Assembly: GCA_028873975.1 (NCBI GenBank)
Contig: JAPPMO010000096.1
Span: 1 to 64,000, forward strand
DNA: 64,000 bases
Direction: 5' to 3'
Source of the DNA: Chloroflexota bacterium
Lineage (GTDB): Bacteria > Chloroflexota > Anaerolineae > Aggregatilineales > Phototrophicaceae
Part shown: positions 49,222 to 57,735 of the stretch, in pieces
Layout of the letters: the number at the start of each line of letters is the position of its first letter
Numbering within the stretch: the stretch's first letter is position 1
Made by a program: the position numbers and the translations under genes
The notes under the pieces: model-generated
Database searches by the model: none
Told to the model about the DNA's origin: nothing
Seen by the model: the letters and a program-made list of their open reading frames with translations, nothing else

Positions 49222-51249
49222 ATGAGCGAGCAATACACTTTTCAAGCGGAGACGCAGGAACTGCTGAATATCCTGATTCATTCGCTGTACACGGAAAAAG
49301 AGATCTTCCTGCGCGAGTTGATCTCGAACGCGTCGGATGCCTTGAATCGGCTGCAATTCCAGATGTTGACGGACGACAACGTGCGGGACGCGGGGGCGGA
49401 ACTGGAGATTCATATTGAAGTCGATGAAGAAAAGAAGACGCTGAAGATCAGCGATACTGGCATCGGCATGAATCGAGACGAGATTATTGACGGCCTGGGC
49501 ACGATCGCCAAATCGGGCGCCAAAGCCTTCTTGCAAGCGATGAAGGACAAACCTGACGCGGGTTCGGCGGCCGACATCATCGGGCAATTCGGCGTGGGCT
49601 TTTATTCGGCATTTATGGTGGCGAAACAAGTGGATGTGGCGTCGCGTTCCTATCGTCCGGAAGACGAGGCGGTCAAATGGTCGGCGACCGGCGGCGCCAA
49701 TTATACGCTGGAAGCGGCGGAAAAGGATCTGCGCGGCACAGAGATCACGATTCATCTCAAAGATGACGAAGAAGAATTCACGCGCGCCTTCCGGATCAAG
49801 GACATCATCCGGCGGCATTCCGATTATGTGGCTTTTCCTATTTTTGTCGGCGATGACGAAGAGCCGACGAATAAGCAGCAGGCGATCTGGAGGCGTAATC
49901 CATCTGAAGTGACAGACGAGGAATACGACAGCTTTTACAAGATGCTGACCATGGATTTCGCCGGCGCCAATCACCATATTCACATGCGGGCTGATGTGCC
50001 GATGCAGTTCTATGCCTTGCTCTTTGTGCCGAGCGGCGCGCAGCCCAATATGTTCAGTCCGCGCGCCGAAGCCGGGTTGAAGCTCTATGCGCGCAAGGTG
50101 TTGATCGAAGAGTACAATCGTGATCTGCTGCCAGAGTATTTGGGCTTCGTGCAAGGCGTGGTTGACAGCGAGGATCTGCCGCTGAGCGTCAGCCGGGAGA
50201 GCATCCAAGCCACGCGGGTCATGGCGAGCTTGAAGAAGTCGATCACGCGCAAGGTGCTTTCCGAGCTGAAACGGATGGCGAAGAAGGACCGGGACAGCTA
50301 TCTCAAGATATTTGGGGAATTCGGCGCCTATCTAAAGCAGGGCTTGGTGATGGAGAGCGAGGACCGCGGCGATCTGGAACCGCTGATGTTCTTCCAGACC
50401 ACGCACGATGACGATCCGAAAGCCTATCACTCGCTGGAGGACTATGTCGAGCGCATGTCGGAGAACCAGGACGAGATCTATTATGTGGTGGCGGACGATT
50501 ACAACAGCGGTTCGCGCAGTCCGCACTTGGATGTCTTCAGGCAGCGGGGGATCGAAGTGCTGTATTTCACGCATCCGGTCGATGCCATGCTGCCGATGGC
50601 TATGATTGACTTCCGGGGGCACAAGCTGGTCAGCGTTGATTCGGCCGATCTGGATTTGGGCGATGTCGGCGGTATAAGCGAGGCGGAAGAGACGGCCCGC
50701 GAAGCGCTTGAGAGGGATTCATTGGCGTCGCTGACGGCGCGTATCAAGGCGACCTTGGGCGGACGAGTCAGCGATGTGCGCGAGAGCAAGGCTCTGGTCG
50801 ATAGCCCGGCGCGCCTGGTCAGCGAAGACGAGAGCGGCAGCCGCTATATGTTCCGCATTAATCGCTTGCTGGACAAGGATTACGAATTGCCGGTCAAGGC
50901 GCTGGAGCTCAATCCGCGGCATCCTTTGATGCACAACTTGAGCGCGATGATCGCTAATGGCGGCGAGGACGGGCTGATCGACGCGGTGGTGGAGCAGGTC
51001 TTCGAGACGGCGCTGCTGCAAGACGGCATTCATCCCGATCCGTCGAGCATGGCGGAGCGTCTGACCTTGCTGATGCAAGCCGCGACCGGTTCCGCCAGCG
51101 GGGAATTGGACTTCGCCGACGCCCGGACGGTGATCAGCGAGCCGGCCGCGGATGATCGCGAGGACTTGATCAAACTGGATGACATCGCGGATGTGGATTT
51201 CGAGCCAGTAGAGCAGGAAGACGACGCCTCAGCGGCGGAGAAGGAATAG
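49222..51249 (+). CDS. htpG: Chaperone protein HtpG (Hsp90)
   Basis: A 675-residue Hsp90 chaperone, ATP-driven and dimeric, acting in the cytoplasm on stress-damaged proteins. The GHKL ATPase domain shows ELISNASDALNRLQF near residue 29, ISDTGIGMNRDE near 76, GTIAKSGAKAFL near 94, and IGQFGVGFYSAFMVA near 117. The middle domain arginine is in LPLSVSRESIQ near residue 325. C-terminal dimer region intact, with an acidic tail. GGAAGGAAA precedes the ATG. Its upstream region has been separated from older sequence by the restriction-modification cassette. Confidence 0.97.
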   Translation: MSEQYTFQAETQELLNILIHSLYTEKEIFLRELISNASDALNRLQFQMLTDDNVRDAGAELEIHIEVDEEKKTLKISDTGIGMNRDEIIDGLGTIAKSGAKAFLQAMKDKPDAGSAADIIGQFGVGFYSAFMVAKQVDVASRSYRPEDEAVKWSATGGANYTLEAAEKDLRGTEITIHLKDDEEEFTRAFRIKDIIRRHSDYVAFPIFVGDDEEPTNKQQAIWRRNPSEVTDEEYDSFYKMLTMDFAGANHHIHMRADVPMQFYALLFVPSGAQPNMFSPRAEAGLKLYARKVLIEEYNRDLLPEYLGFVQGVVDSEDLPLSVSRESIQATRVMASLKKSITRKVLSELKRMAKKDRDSYLKIFGEFGAYLKQGLVMESEDRGDLEPLMFFQTTHDDDPKAYHSLEDYVERMSENQDEIYYVVADDYNSGSRSPHLDVFRQRGIEVLYFTHPVDAMLPMAMIDFRGHKLVSVDSADLDLGDVGGISEAEETAREALERDSLASLTARIKATLGGRVSDVRESKALVDSPARLVSEDESGSRYMFRINRLLDKDYELPVKALELNPRHPLMHNLSAMIANGGEDGLIDAVVEQVFETALLQDGIHPDPSSMAERLTLLMQAATGSASGELDFADARTVISEPAADDREDLIKLDDIADVDFEPVEQEDDASAAEKE

Positions 51250-51332
51250 GATCTCGGGCGGCCCGCTGCCAGGGAAATAGATCTGTCGGAAGAGCGCAGT
51301 GGACGGAAAGGCGCCAGTCGGGAGACAGTCAA

Positions 51333-51758
51333 ATGACGGAATTGAAGACCAAGCGCAATGACGGCGATGTGCAAGCCTACCTCGATTCTGTGGATAACAA
51401 GCGCCGCCGTGAGGACGCGCTGGTACTGCTGGATGTGATGGGCGAGATCACGGGCGAGCCGGCGGAGATGTGGGGCGGCAGCATCGTCGGCTTTGGCAGC
51501 TACCATTACGTATACGAGAGCGGGCGCGAGGGCGACTGGTTCTTGACCGGTTTCGCGCCGCGCAAGGCTTCGATGACGCTGTATATCATGCCCGGCTTCG
51601 CGCATTACGACGATTTGCTGGCGCGGCTGGGCAAGCACAAGATCGGCCGCTCCTGCCTGTACATCAACAAGCTGGCGGATGTTGATATGGATGTATTGCG
51701 GGACCTGGTTGCGGAATCGGTGGCGTATATGCGCCGGACGCAGGGCGCAACCGAATGA
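51333..51758 (+). CDS. DUF1801-family protein
   Basis: A 141-residue protein of the DUF1801 (YdhG-like) family, a small alpha/beta fold of unknown function. Recognisable parts are EMWGGSIVGFGSYHYVYESG near residue 48, FAPRKASMTLYIMPGF near residue 73, and LLARLGKHKIGRSCLYINKL near residue 92. GGGAGACAG precedes the start. It follows htpG in the same direction after 83 bases; a link to stress response is possible but unproven. Confidence 0.85.
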   Translation: MTELKTKRNDGDVQAYLDSVDNKRRREDALVLLDVMGEITGEPAEMWGGSIVGFGSYHYVYESGREGDWFLTGFAPRKASMTLYIMPGFAHYDDLLARLGKHKIGRSCLYINKLADVDMDVLRDLVAESVAYMRRTQGATE

Positions 51759-51809
51759 GCGCCCTTCCGTAGTTATCAACACAGGGCATTCGCTTGCGGG
51801 CGAATCCTG

Positions 51810-51815
51810 TATAAT
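51810..51815 (+). promoter_or_regulatory. Perfect -10 box (TATAAT)
   Basis: TATAAT lies 51 bases before the ATG at 51867 in the CCTGTATAATGAGG context. No good -35 box at normal spacing was found. Confidence 0.4.
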
Positions 51816-51866
51816 GAGGGCGAATTGGAAACTCGATTCATTTAATCAGACGCGGGATCAGGCGCG

Positions 51867-52400
51867 ATGGATGGTCTGAAGTTGCTCGGGCAAATTGGCA
51901 AGGGCATTGTCAAGACGGTGGAACTCGTCGGCAAGGGCATCGGTTTGACGGGCAGAGCGATCAGTGACGGTTCAGTTGCAGTGAGGACAGCCATGCCAGT
52001 GACAGAATTGACCTCGGTGTTTAATACGACTGATGAGACGATCAGGTTTGTCAACCAGGAATCCCCGCGGGACAGCAAAGAGATCTTGCCGCAAAGCGCG
52101 GTGTCGCTGAAAACCGAAAAGACGGCCGGCGCCTGGGTGCCCTGGTTTCATCCGCCGCGTTTTTCCCCTTTCAGCCGCAAGCGCATGGAGATCGTGGTGG
52201 ACGATGTCGCGGTGATATACATGTGGCAGCGCGACGATCACATCTATTGGTGTAATCGGCTGGATAGCCAGGGCAATCCGGCCAAAGCCTACGAGGTGCC
52301 GGGCATCTCGCATGTGGGCGGCAAGCGGATGCTGGTGGTGCGCAATGACCCGGAAAACGGCTACAGCGCTTTTTTGAGCGAGAGCGTGGAGAATAAGTAG
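51867..52400 (+). CDS. Protein of unknown function
   Basis: A 177-residue protein with no domain I recognise. Residues 5-35 are glycine-rich and could form an amphipathic helix (LLGQIGKGIVKTVELVGKGI). The rest is beta-rich: ETIRFVNQES, SAVSLKTEKTAGAWVPWF, MEIVVDDVAVIYMWQRDD, then GGKRMLVVRNDPENGY. The aromatic and charged pattern suggests a small beta-barrel or sandwich exposed to ligands. Stands between DUF1801 and the VOC pair on the same strand. Function unknown. Confidence 0.6.
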   Translation: MDGLKLLGQIGKGIVKTVELVGKGIGLTGRAISDGSVAVRTAMPVTELTSVFNTTDETIRFVNQESPRDSKEILPQSAVSLKTEKTAGAWVPWFHPPRFSPFSRKRMEIVVDDVAVIYMWQRDDHIYWCNRLDSQGNPAKAYEVPGISHVGGKRMLVVRNDPENGYSAFLSESVENK

Positions 52401-52511
52401 GGTATCAATTGCGCCCGAGGCAGCCCCCGCCGACGAGAGAAGTAAAGCAAGTTTTGCTGTACGCCGCATCCTTTGCAAGCTCAACATAATGCAGGACCTT
52501 GGAGCGAGTTT

Positions 52512-52898
52512 ATGATCACCACAATCGCAACCGTTTCCGTTTTCGTCGAAGACCAGGACCGCGCCAAAGCCTTTTACACCGAGAAGCTGGGCATGAAGCT
52601 CATCAACGATGCGGAGATGTTCCCGGGATCGGGCATACGCTGGATCACCGTCGCGCCGGAAGGCTGCCCGACCGAGTTGACGCTTTTCCCCATGGGCGAG
52701 CAGTGGGAGCATTACCGCCAGGCCATGGGCAAGCCACAGTGTTTCACCTTGCATTGCGATGATATCGACCAGACCTATCGCGAACTCACAGAACAGGGCG
52801 TGCGGTTCAGAGGTGAACCGCAGAAGCAGCAATGGGGCAGTTTCGCGATCCTGGTGGATTCCGAGGGCAACCAGATTGTTCTGGGCCAGCCGGCTTGA
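52512..52898 (+). CDS. VOC-superfamily (glyoxalase-like) protein
   Basis: A 128-residue vicinal-oxygen-chelate protein made of two beta-alpha-beta-beta-beta units. VSVFVEDQDRAKAFYTEKLG is near residue 8 and CDDIDQTYRELTEQGVRF near residue 76, with the C-terminal VDSEGNQIVLGQ glutamate-type strand. Such proteins include dioxygenases, isomerases and resistance proteins; metal ligands are not fully assignable. Start at 52512 follows GGAGCGAG. It is a paralogue of the next gene. Confidence 0.88.
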   Translation: MITTIATVSVFVEDQDRAKAFYTEKLGMKLINDAEMFPGSGIRWITVAPEGCPTELTLFPMGEQWEHYRQAMGKPQCFTLHCDDIDQTYRELTEQGVRFRGEPQKQQWGSFAILVDSEGNQIVLGQPA

Positions 52899-52978
52899 GT
52901 AATCCTCGTCCGGTTTGACTGAAAACTCCCAAGACGCAACGAAGCGGCGCCCCTTGTTGCCCGGCACGACGTCGGCTA

Positions 52979-53006
52979 TTGCGCATCGCCCCCGCTTCCT
53001 TATACT
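52979..53006 (+). promoter_or_regulatory. Promoter for the second VOC gene and pncC-like gene
   Basis: TTGCGC at 52979-52984 and TATACT at 53001-53006 are separated by 16 bases, 30 bases before the ATG at 53036. Confidence 0.5.
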
Positions 53007-53035
53007 TTTGCAGCAAAGCGCATAGGAGACAGGCA

Positions 53036-53425
53036 ATGATTAGCAGAGTTGGGACCGTGTCAGTTTTTGTGGAAGATCAAGATCGCGCCAAAGCTTTCTA
53101 CACGGAAAAGCTGGGTATGGAATGCACGGCGGATAACGAGATGTGGCCCGGCGCGGATGCGCGCTGGCTTAGCGTCGCGCCTGCCGGCGCCGAAACGCAG
53201 ATCGTGCTGTACAAGTTTGATGAGAACTGGGAGCACTATCGCGAGACATTTGGCAAGTCGCAGTCGCTGACCTTGCAATGCGAGGATATCGACGAGACCT
53301 ATCGCGTCTACAAGGAACGCGGCGTTCAGTTCCTGGGCGAGCCGGAGACGCAGTTCTGGGGGCGCTTCGTGATGATGGTGGATTCCGAAGGGAATACGCT
53401 GATATTGGTACAGGTCCCCCATTGA
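53036..53425 (+). CDS. VOC-superfamily (glyoxalase-like) protein
   Basis: A 129-residue paralogue of the preceding VOC protein: VSVFVEDQDRAKAFYTEKLG is identical in both, and CEDIDETYRVYKERGVQFLG parallels the earlier copy. The last strand is VDSEGNTLILVQ. AGGAGACAGGCA precedes the ATG. Its stop overlaps the pncC-like start in TGATG (53423-53427), so the two are translated together. Substrate unknown; tandem duplication is likely. Confidence 0.88.
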   Translation: MISRVGTVSVFVEDQDRAKAFYTEKLGMECTADNEMWPGADARWLSVAPAGAETQIVLYKFDENWEHYRETFGKSQSLTLQCEDIDETYRVYKERGVQFLGEPETQFWGRFVMMVDSEGNTLILVQVPH

Positions 53426-53907
53426 TGGATTTGCTGGGCTTGTCGCGGTGGGTCGGCACGGCCCTAAACCAGGGGGGCTTCACCGTTTGCACGGCCGAAT
53501 CTTGCACGGGCGGGTTGATCCTCAGCGCCTTAACGGATGTTGCCGGCAGTTCCGCCTATGTTGAAGGCGGCATGGTCGCCTACTCCAACGAAGCAAAAAT
53601 GAAAATGCTCGGCGTCCGCGAGCAGACGCTGATTGAGTACGGCGCCGTCAGCGCGGCGACGGCGGGAGAAATGGCTTGCGGCGTTCGCAGGCTGTTTGAT
53701 ACGGACTATGCCTTGAGCGTGACAGGGATCGCGGGTCCGGGCGGGGAAACGGGCGAGAAGCCCCTTGGATTGACCTATATCGGGCTGGCCGGGCGCGAAG
53801 GACTGATAAGCGTCGAGCGGCGCATTTGGGATGGCGACCGGATTGCGAACAAGATGCTGAGCGTCGACGCGGCGCTGCAACTGCTGTTAAGGCAGTTGAC
53901 CGCCTAA
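53425..53907 (+). CDS. CinA C-terminal family nicotinamide-nucleotide amidohydrolase (PncC)
   Basis: A 160-residue stand-alone CinA C-terminal domain, which deamidates nicotinamide mononucleotide to nicotinate mononucleotide in NAD salvage. TVCTAESCTGGLILSALTDV near residue 20 and LSVTGIAGPGGETGEKPLG near residue 108 are the family signatures. The start at 53425 overlaps the VOC stop. It converges on the Uma2 gene, with the two stop codons overlapping by about 4 bases. Confidence 0.92.
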   Translation: MDLLGLSRWVGTALNQGGFTVCTAESCTGGLILSALTDVAGSSAYVEGGMVAYSNEAKMKMLGVREQTLIEYGAVSAATAGEMACGVRRLFDTDYALSVTGIAGPGGETGEKPLGLTYIGLAGREGLISVERRIWDGDRIANKMLSVDAALQLLLRQLTA

Positions 53908-54485
53908 TCCGGCTGCGCTGCTTCAAAACGAATGCCGCGATAAACCTCGGCGAGCGGCAGTTCGCAGTTGAGTATTTCCAAAGGGATCACGTCGTCGGGA
54001 TCGGTATAAACTTGCAGCAGCCATCTGACGTCGGCGCGGGTATATAGTTCGGCGCAGACGCGATGCTGATCGATAACAAGGTAAGCTTGAATGGATGGAA
54101 CCTCCCGGTAAAAGTCGCGCTTGGCAATACGGTCGCGCTCAATGGATGACAGCGAAGTAACCTCGACGACAAGAATGGGATTGAGAAGTGTGGTCTCGCT
54201 GTCGTCTTCAAACTGTTCTTTCCCGCAGACGGCGCTCAGGTCGGGGTAGACATAGCGCGTCTCGTCGACTTTGATCTTCATGTCGCTTGTATGGACTGCG
54301 CAGATAGAACTTCCGAGTTGGCGACCTATTGCAATCGTCGCATTCGCCGCAAGGCGGCTATGCTTGCTTGTCCCGCCGGACATGGCGTAGACTTCGCCAT
54401 CAATGTATTCGTGTTTGATCTCGTTTTCCGCCTCCCAAGCCAGATACTCTTGGACGGACAAGCGGGTTTTGATATTGGCAACCAT
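53904..54485 (-). CDS. Uma2 family (DUF820) nuclease-like protein
   Basis: A 193-residue PD-(D/E)XK-superfamily protein. The fold markers are LSVQEYLAWEAENEIKHEYI with the active-site glutamate, YVYPDLSAVCGKEQF near residue 88, and PILVVEVTSLSSIERDRIAK near residue 113. The usual ExL/ExK third motif is present as EVTS. Such proteins are very abundant in Chloroflexota and Cyanobacteria genomes; their biological role is not established. Gene stands alone, with a weak AT-rich leader. Confidence 0.9.
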   Translation of the reverse strand: MVANIKTRLSVQEYLAWEAENEIKHEYIDGEVYAMSGGTSKHSRLAANATIAIGRQLGSSICAVHTSDMKIKVDETRYVYPDLSAVCGKEQFEDDSETTLLNPILVVEVTSLSSIERDRIAKRDFYREVPSIQAYLVIDQHRVCAELYTRADVRWLLQVYTDPDDVIPLEILNCELPLAEVYRGIRFEAAQPD

Positions 54486-54584
54486 AATGCTCCTCGCGAT
54501 CTACGATGTTGATCCGATTATAACAATTGCCTCTGAAAACTGCAGTATTCATCAAGCTTAACAGGCAATCGGCGAGCCTCCGTT

Positions 54585-55058
54585 TCACCACAGATCCAAC
54601 GTGCCGCGCAGGATGCCGAACTCGCCGATGTGATAGGAATTATGCGCGGCGACCACCAGGATCTCGCGCAGGATGCTGTGGCCCGGCTGACCGTGCGGAA
54701 TCTGGGCGCAGAGGTCGCGCGCCGGGTCGTTTACGATGTTGATGAGCGATTGCAGATCAGTGCGAAACGCGGCGATCGTTTCATCCCAGCTTGCGGCCTC
54801 CGCTTCCATGTTTAGATCGGGCCAATAGTCGTCGGGGAAGGAGCGATATTGGTACTTGGGATTTTCGATGTAGTCGAGGATGTCCCATTGGGCGATGCGA
54901 ATGTGCTCGAGCAAGTGCCAAAACGAATAGGTCAGGTTTGCAGGGCGGGTATTGAAGTGTTCTTCAGGAAAGCCATCCACGACCTGGTCGAAGCGCTGAT
55001 GCGCCTGTCGTTTGGCCAAGGCATTGACAAGTTGCTTGCGAAGGTGTTCGTCGTTCAT
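54585..55058 (-). CDS. DinB-family (YfiT-like) protein
   Basis: A 157-residue four-helix-bundle protein. A metal-binding histidine triad is suggested by FWHLLEHIRIAQWDIL near residue 47, ETIAAFRTDLQSLINI in the middle, and LVVAAHNSYHIGEFGILR near residue 135. DinB-like proteins act as thiol- or metal-dependent transferases or have unknown activity. The start is preceded by GGAGGAGAACAG. No partner gene adjacent. Confidence 0.85.
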   Translation of the reverse strand: MNDEHLRKQLVNALAKRQAHQRFDQVVDGFPEEHFNTRPANLTYSFWHLLEHIRIAQWDILDYIENPKYQYRSFPDDYWPDLNMEAEAASWDETIAAFRTDLQSLINIVNDPARDLCAQIPHGQPGHSILREILVVAAHNSYHIGEFGILRGTLDLW

Positions 55059-55338
55059 GGTCTGTTCTCCTCCAGGTAGACAGCGCTGTTCTAAAGAGTA
55101 TAGCCGCTAATAGTCATGCGGCTCCGGATCCAATGCTCGCGGCTGCTATGCGGCAGGGGCCAGGCAAGGCGATGGCTGATGGGGCAAAATATCCAAGTTT
55201 TCTGAGGAAATCGCGCTGATCAGGATTATATGAGGATGAAGCTCAACATAGGTTAATCGTCGGATTCGTGGAGAAGTTTCTTGGCAATTCCAGCATAACT
55301 TGCGGTACAATACTGGTAAATCGCAGGCGAGGATCGCT

Positions 55339-55836
55339 GTGTACGATAATTATCCGCAGCACGATGTACCGCAGAACAATGTGATTCAGCGCTTTTTCGC
55401 CCAGCGCTGGAGCGCGATTGTCATTGAGATTCTCATGACGATTGTGATTACCGTGGCGGCGGGGCGCGCCTTTGATGTCTTCGATCCCTTTGACAGTCCG
55501 GAAGATGCTATAGCCTCTTTCCAGGTGGAGGGCATACTTCCGCCTGAACTCACGCGTCCCAGCGACGGGTTTGCGCTTCGGACGCTTGAGCGGAAAGCCA
55601 GGAAGTATATTGAGGACGGGCAGTACGCCGAAGCCGTTGCGATGGTGGATCTGCTGTCCCTCGCCAAGCCGGAAGACACCGATCGCGCCTGGTATTTGGA
55701 GATTGCTCAGTTTTACGATACACTTGGCGAAAGTCGCAAAGCGTCGTTACACTATGAGCGATATTTTGAACTTGTTGGCAAAAACGCGGATCTTGTGGCA
55801 CAATCAGATTCAAGCCTCATGCGGGGCGCGGATTAG
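55339..55836 (+). CDS. Membrane-anchored protein with TPR-like C-terminus
   Basis: A 165-residue protein. The N-terminal cytoplasmic segment and membrane helix (YPQHDVPQNNVIQRFFAQRW then IVIEILMTIVITVAAG) parallel the start of the next gene's product. The C-terminal part is two TPR-like helical pairs (ARKYIEDGQYAEAVAMVDLL and WYLEIAQFYDTLGESRKASL). GTG 55339 is chosen because GAGG lies 6 bases upstream. The next gene begins 112 bases later on the same strand with its own promoter. Confidence 0.65.
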   Translation: MYDNYPQHDVPQNNVIQRFFAQRWSAIVIEILMTIVITVAAGRAFDVFDPFDSPEDAIASFQVEGILPPELTRPSDGFALRTLERKARKYIEDGQYAEAVAMVDLLSLAKPEDTDRAWYLEIAQFYDTLGESRKASLHYERYFELVGKNADLVAQSDSSLMRGAD

Positions 55837-55861
55837 CACGGCTTTGAACTGACGACGTAGC

Positions 55862-55892
55862 TTGACCGCTACCTAGTCAGATGTGTTATACT
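55862..55892 (+). promoter_or_regulatory. Extended -10 promoter for the TPR/PPC gene
   Basis: TTGACC at 55862-55867 and TATACT at 55887-55892, preceded by TGT in the extended -10 position. The 19-base spacer is long but the TG element can compensate. Confidence 0.5.
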
Positions 55893-55948
55893 AAGGTTCA
55901 AGCGATTGAACCGCCTTTGTCGGAAGCTGAAATTGCGAGGTACTTATT

Positions 55949-57679
55949 ATGACGAAACAGTATCCGGAATACGACATTCCCAAACGTTCCATAAAAGACC
56001 GCATCTTCAGCCAGCGCCCGAGCGCTCTAATCATAGAGGGTTTGTTGGTGCTGGTGGCCGTTGTTGTAACCATCGGCTTCTTGATGCCCGCGGCGCCAGT
56101 CGATGACAACCGCGATGAATTGATTGCGGAGCTTCAAGCGATTGTCGCCGCTCAAGAAGCTGCCTTGTCGAATGCCGCCGAAGCAGTGCAATCCGCAGAA
56201 GCCGCTGCCCAGTCATCCGGTATGTTAAGCGCATCCGCGTTGAAGAATCTGGCTTGGTCGAATTTGTCGAACGAAGAGTATCGCGCGGCTATCGCCTTGT
56301 ACAGCATTCTGATCGCCAAGGGCGAGTACGATTCCAACACTTTTGCGGCGCGCGGCTATGCCTACAGCATGGTTGATGAACATGCCTTGGCGGCGCAGGA
56401 CTACAGCGTTGTGCTGGAGATGGAACCAGGCAACCTGATGGCTCTGAATAACCGCTGCTGGGCATTCAGTGAAATTGATCATTTCGAACAGGCGCTTGCG
56501 GACTGCAACCAGTTGATGTCGCACGTGCCGGAGGCCGACTATCCCTTCCTGAATCGTGGCATTGTCTACGAAAAGATGGGCGATATGCAGCATGCGCTGC
56601 CGGACTATGTAGAGTGGATCAAGCGCATCAAGCAGCAGGTCGTCCGCAATGACAACCTGGTCTGGCAAGATAGTCTGGAAGTGCCGATGTCGGAAGGCGC
56701 CGTCTACTTCTTCCCCTTCACCGCGAGCGCGGGCCAAGATGTAGTCGTAACCGCCGTCAGCAGCCAACGCGACCTGGACGCCGATCCCTTGGTATTGATC
56801 CTGGATCCGCAGGGCCAGGCTTTTGACGCAAATGACGACACTGGCGAGTGGTGGGACAGTTACGTGAACTTCACCGCCCCGGCCAGCGGCGAATACGCAG
56901 TTGTCTTGACCCATGCCGGCGGCAGCGCCGAAGGCATGATCGAGGTATCGCTGGACGTATCCGGCGAGATCACCTTGGGCAACGAAATTGCCGCCTACAA
57001 GAGTTTGGCCTACCGCGCGCTGATGTCCGACGACTATGCGACAGCCCTGGCCAACTTCCGCAGCGCCTTGAACCTCAACAGCCAGGATGCGGAAGCCATG
57101 AACTGGATGGGCGTGACCTACCGGTACATGGGCGAGTACGAGACTTCGCTGAACTACATCAGCATGGCGATGCGACTGGACGATGACTATGCGCTGCCCT
57201 ATCTGTCGCGCGGCATCACCTACGAAATGATGGGCGAATCCTCCTCCAGCGCGGCGGACTATTACCACTACGCAATGCTCAACCGCAGCCGCAGCTTCTA
57301 TCACAGCGAGTTGCAGGGCGACAGCCAGTTCCAGTTGCCCATGCGCGAAGGTTGGGTTTACAGCATTCCCTTCAACGCTGAAAAGGGTCAGACCGTTGAC
57401 ATTGATGTGGACACCGTGGAGCCGGGCTTTGTCGATCCCTTGATCGTACTGGTCGGACCGGGCAACCGCGCCCTGATCGGTGATGACGACATTTCTCGCA
57501 ACGAGTATGACGCCAGCATCGACGGGTTCAAACTGCCGGCCGATGGTCAATATGTTTTGATCGTCAGCCACGCCGAGGGTGGCGCCAACGGCAACATCAA
57601 CATTGACCTCGAATTGAAGGATCCGGTCCCGATGAGCGCTTACGAATATGGTTTCGGTTGCTCGGGCGGCGGCCACTAA
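55949..57679 (+). CDS. Membrane-anchored protein with TPR repeats and PPC domains
   Basis: A 576-residue protein. A short cytoplasmic head (TKQYPEYDIPKRSIKDRIFS) is followed by a membrane helix near residues 28-50, then a coiled coil (ELIAELQAIVAAQEAALSNA). The exported part alternates TPR blocks (residues 90-225 and 345-455) with two PPC-type beta domains: DSLEVPMSEGAVYFFPFTAS (about 240-335) and GDSQFQLPMREGWVYSIPFN (about 455-560), each with a D-rich loop (ILDPQGQAFDANDDTG; VGPGNRALIGDDDIS). PPC domains help secretion and binding. A strong terminator follows. The arrangement suggests a surface scaffold; its ligand is unknown. Confidence 0.8.
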   Translation: MTKQYPEYDIPKRSIKDRIFSQRPSALIIEGLLVLVAVVVTIGFLMPAAPVDDNRDELIAELQAIVAAQEAALSNAAEAVQSAEAAAQSSGMLSASALKNLAWSNLSNEEYRAAIALYSILIAKGEYDSNTFAARGYAYSMVDEHALAAQDYSVVLEMEPGNLMALNNRCWAFSEIDHFEQALADCNQLMSHVPEADYPFLNRGIVYEKMGDMQHALPDYVEWIKRIKQQVVRNDNLVWQDSLEVPMSEGAVYFFPFTASAGQDVVVTAVSSQRDLDADPLVLILDPQGQAFDANDDTGEWWDSYVNFTAPASGEYAVVLTHAGGSAEGMIEVSLDVSGEITLGNEIAAYKSLAYRALMSDDYATALANFRSALNLNSQDAEAMNWMGVTYRYMGEYETSLNYISMAMRLDDDYALPYLSRGITYEMMGESSSSAADYYHYAMLNRSRSFYHSELQGDSQFQLPMREGWVYSIPFNAEKGQTVDIDVDTVEPGFVDPLIVLVGPGNRALIGDDDISRNEYDASIDGFKLPADGQYVLIVSHAEGGANGNINIDLELKDPVPMSAYEYGFGCSGGGH

Positions 57680-57703
57680 TCCCGCAGAAGCATTCACATC
57701 CGG

Positions 57704-57735
57704 AAAGGGCAGGTCAGAGGACCTGCCCTTTTTTA
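57704..57735. terminator. Rho-independent, bidirectional terminator
   Basis: AAAGGGCAGGTC (57704-57715) and GACCTGCCCTTT (57720-57731) are exact complements around the loop AGAG, followed by TTTTTA. It sits between the convergent TPR/PPC and aldo/keto reductase genes and can serve both. Confidence 0.92.

Noticed and set aside
51972..53036. 354-residue minus-strand frame across the VOC region
   Set aside because: It is antisense to three genes with good starts and recognised domains.
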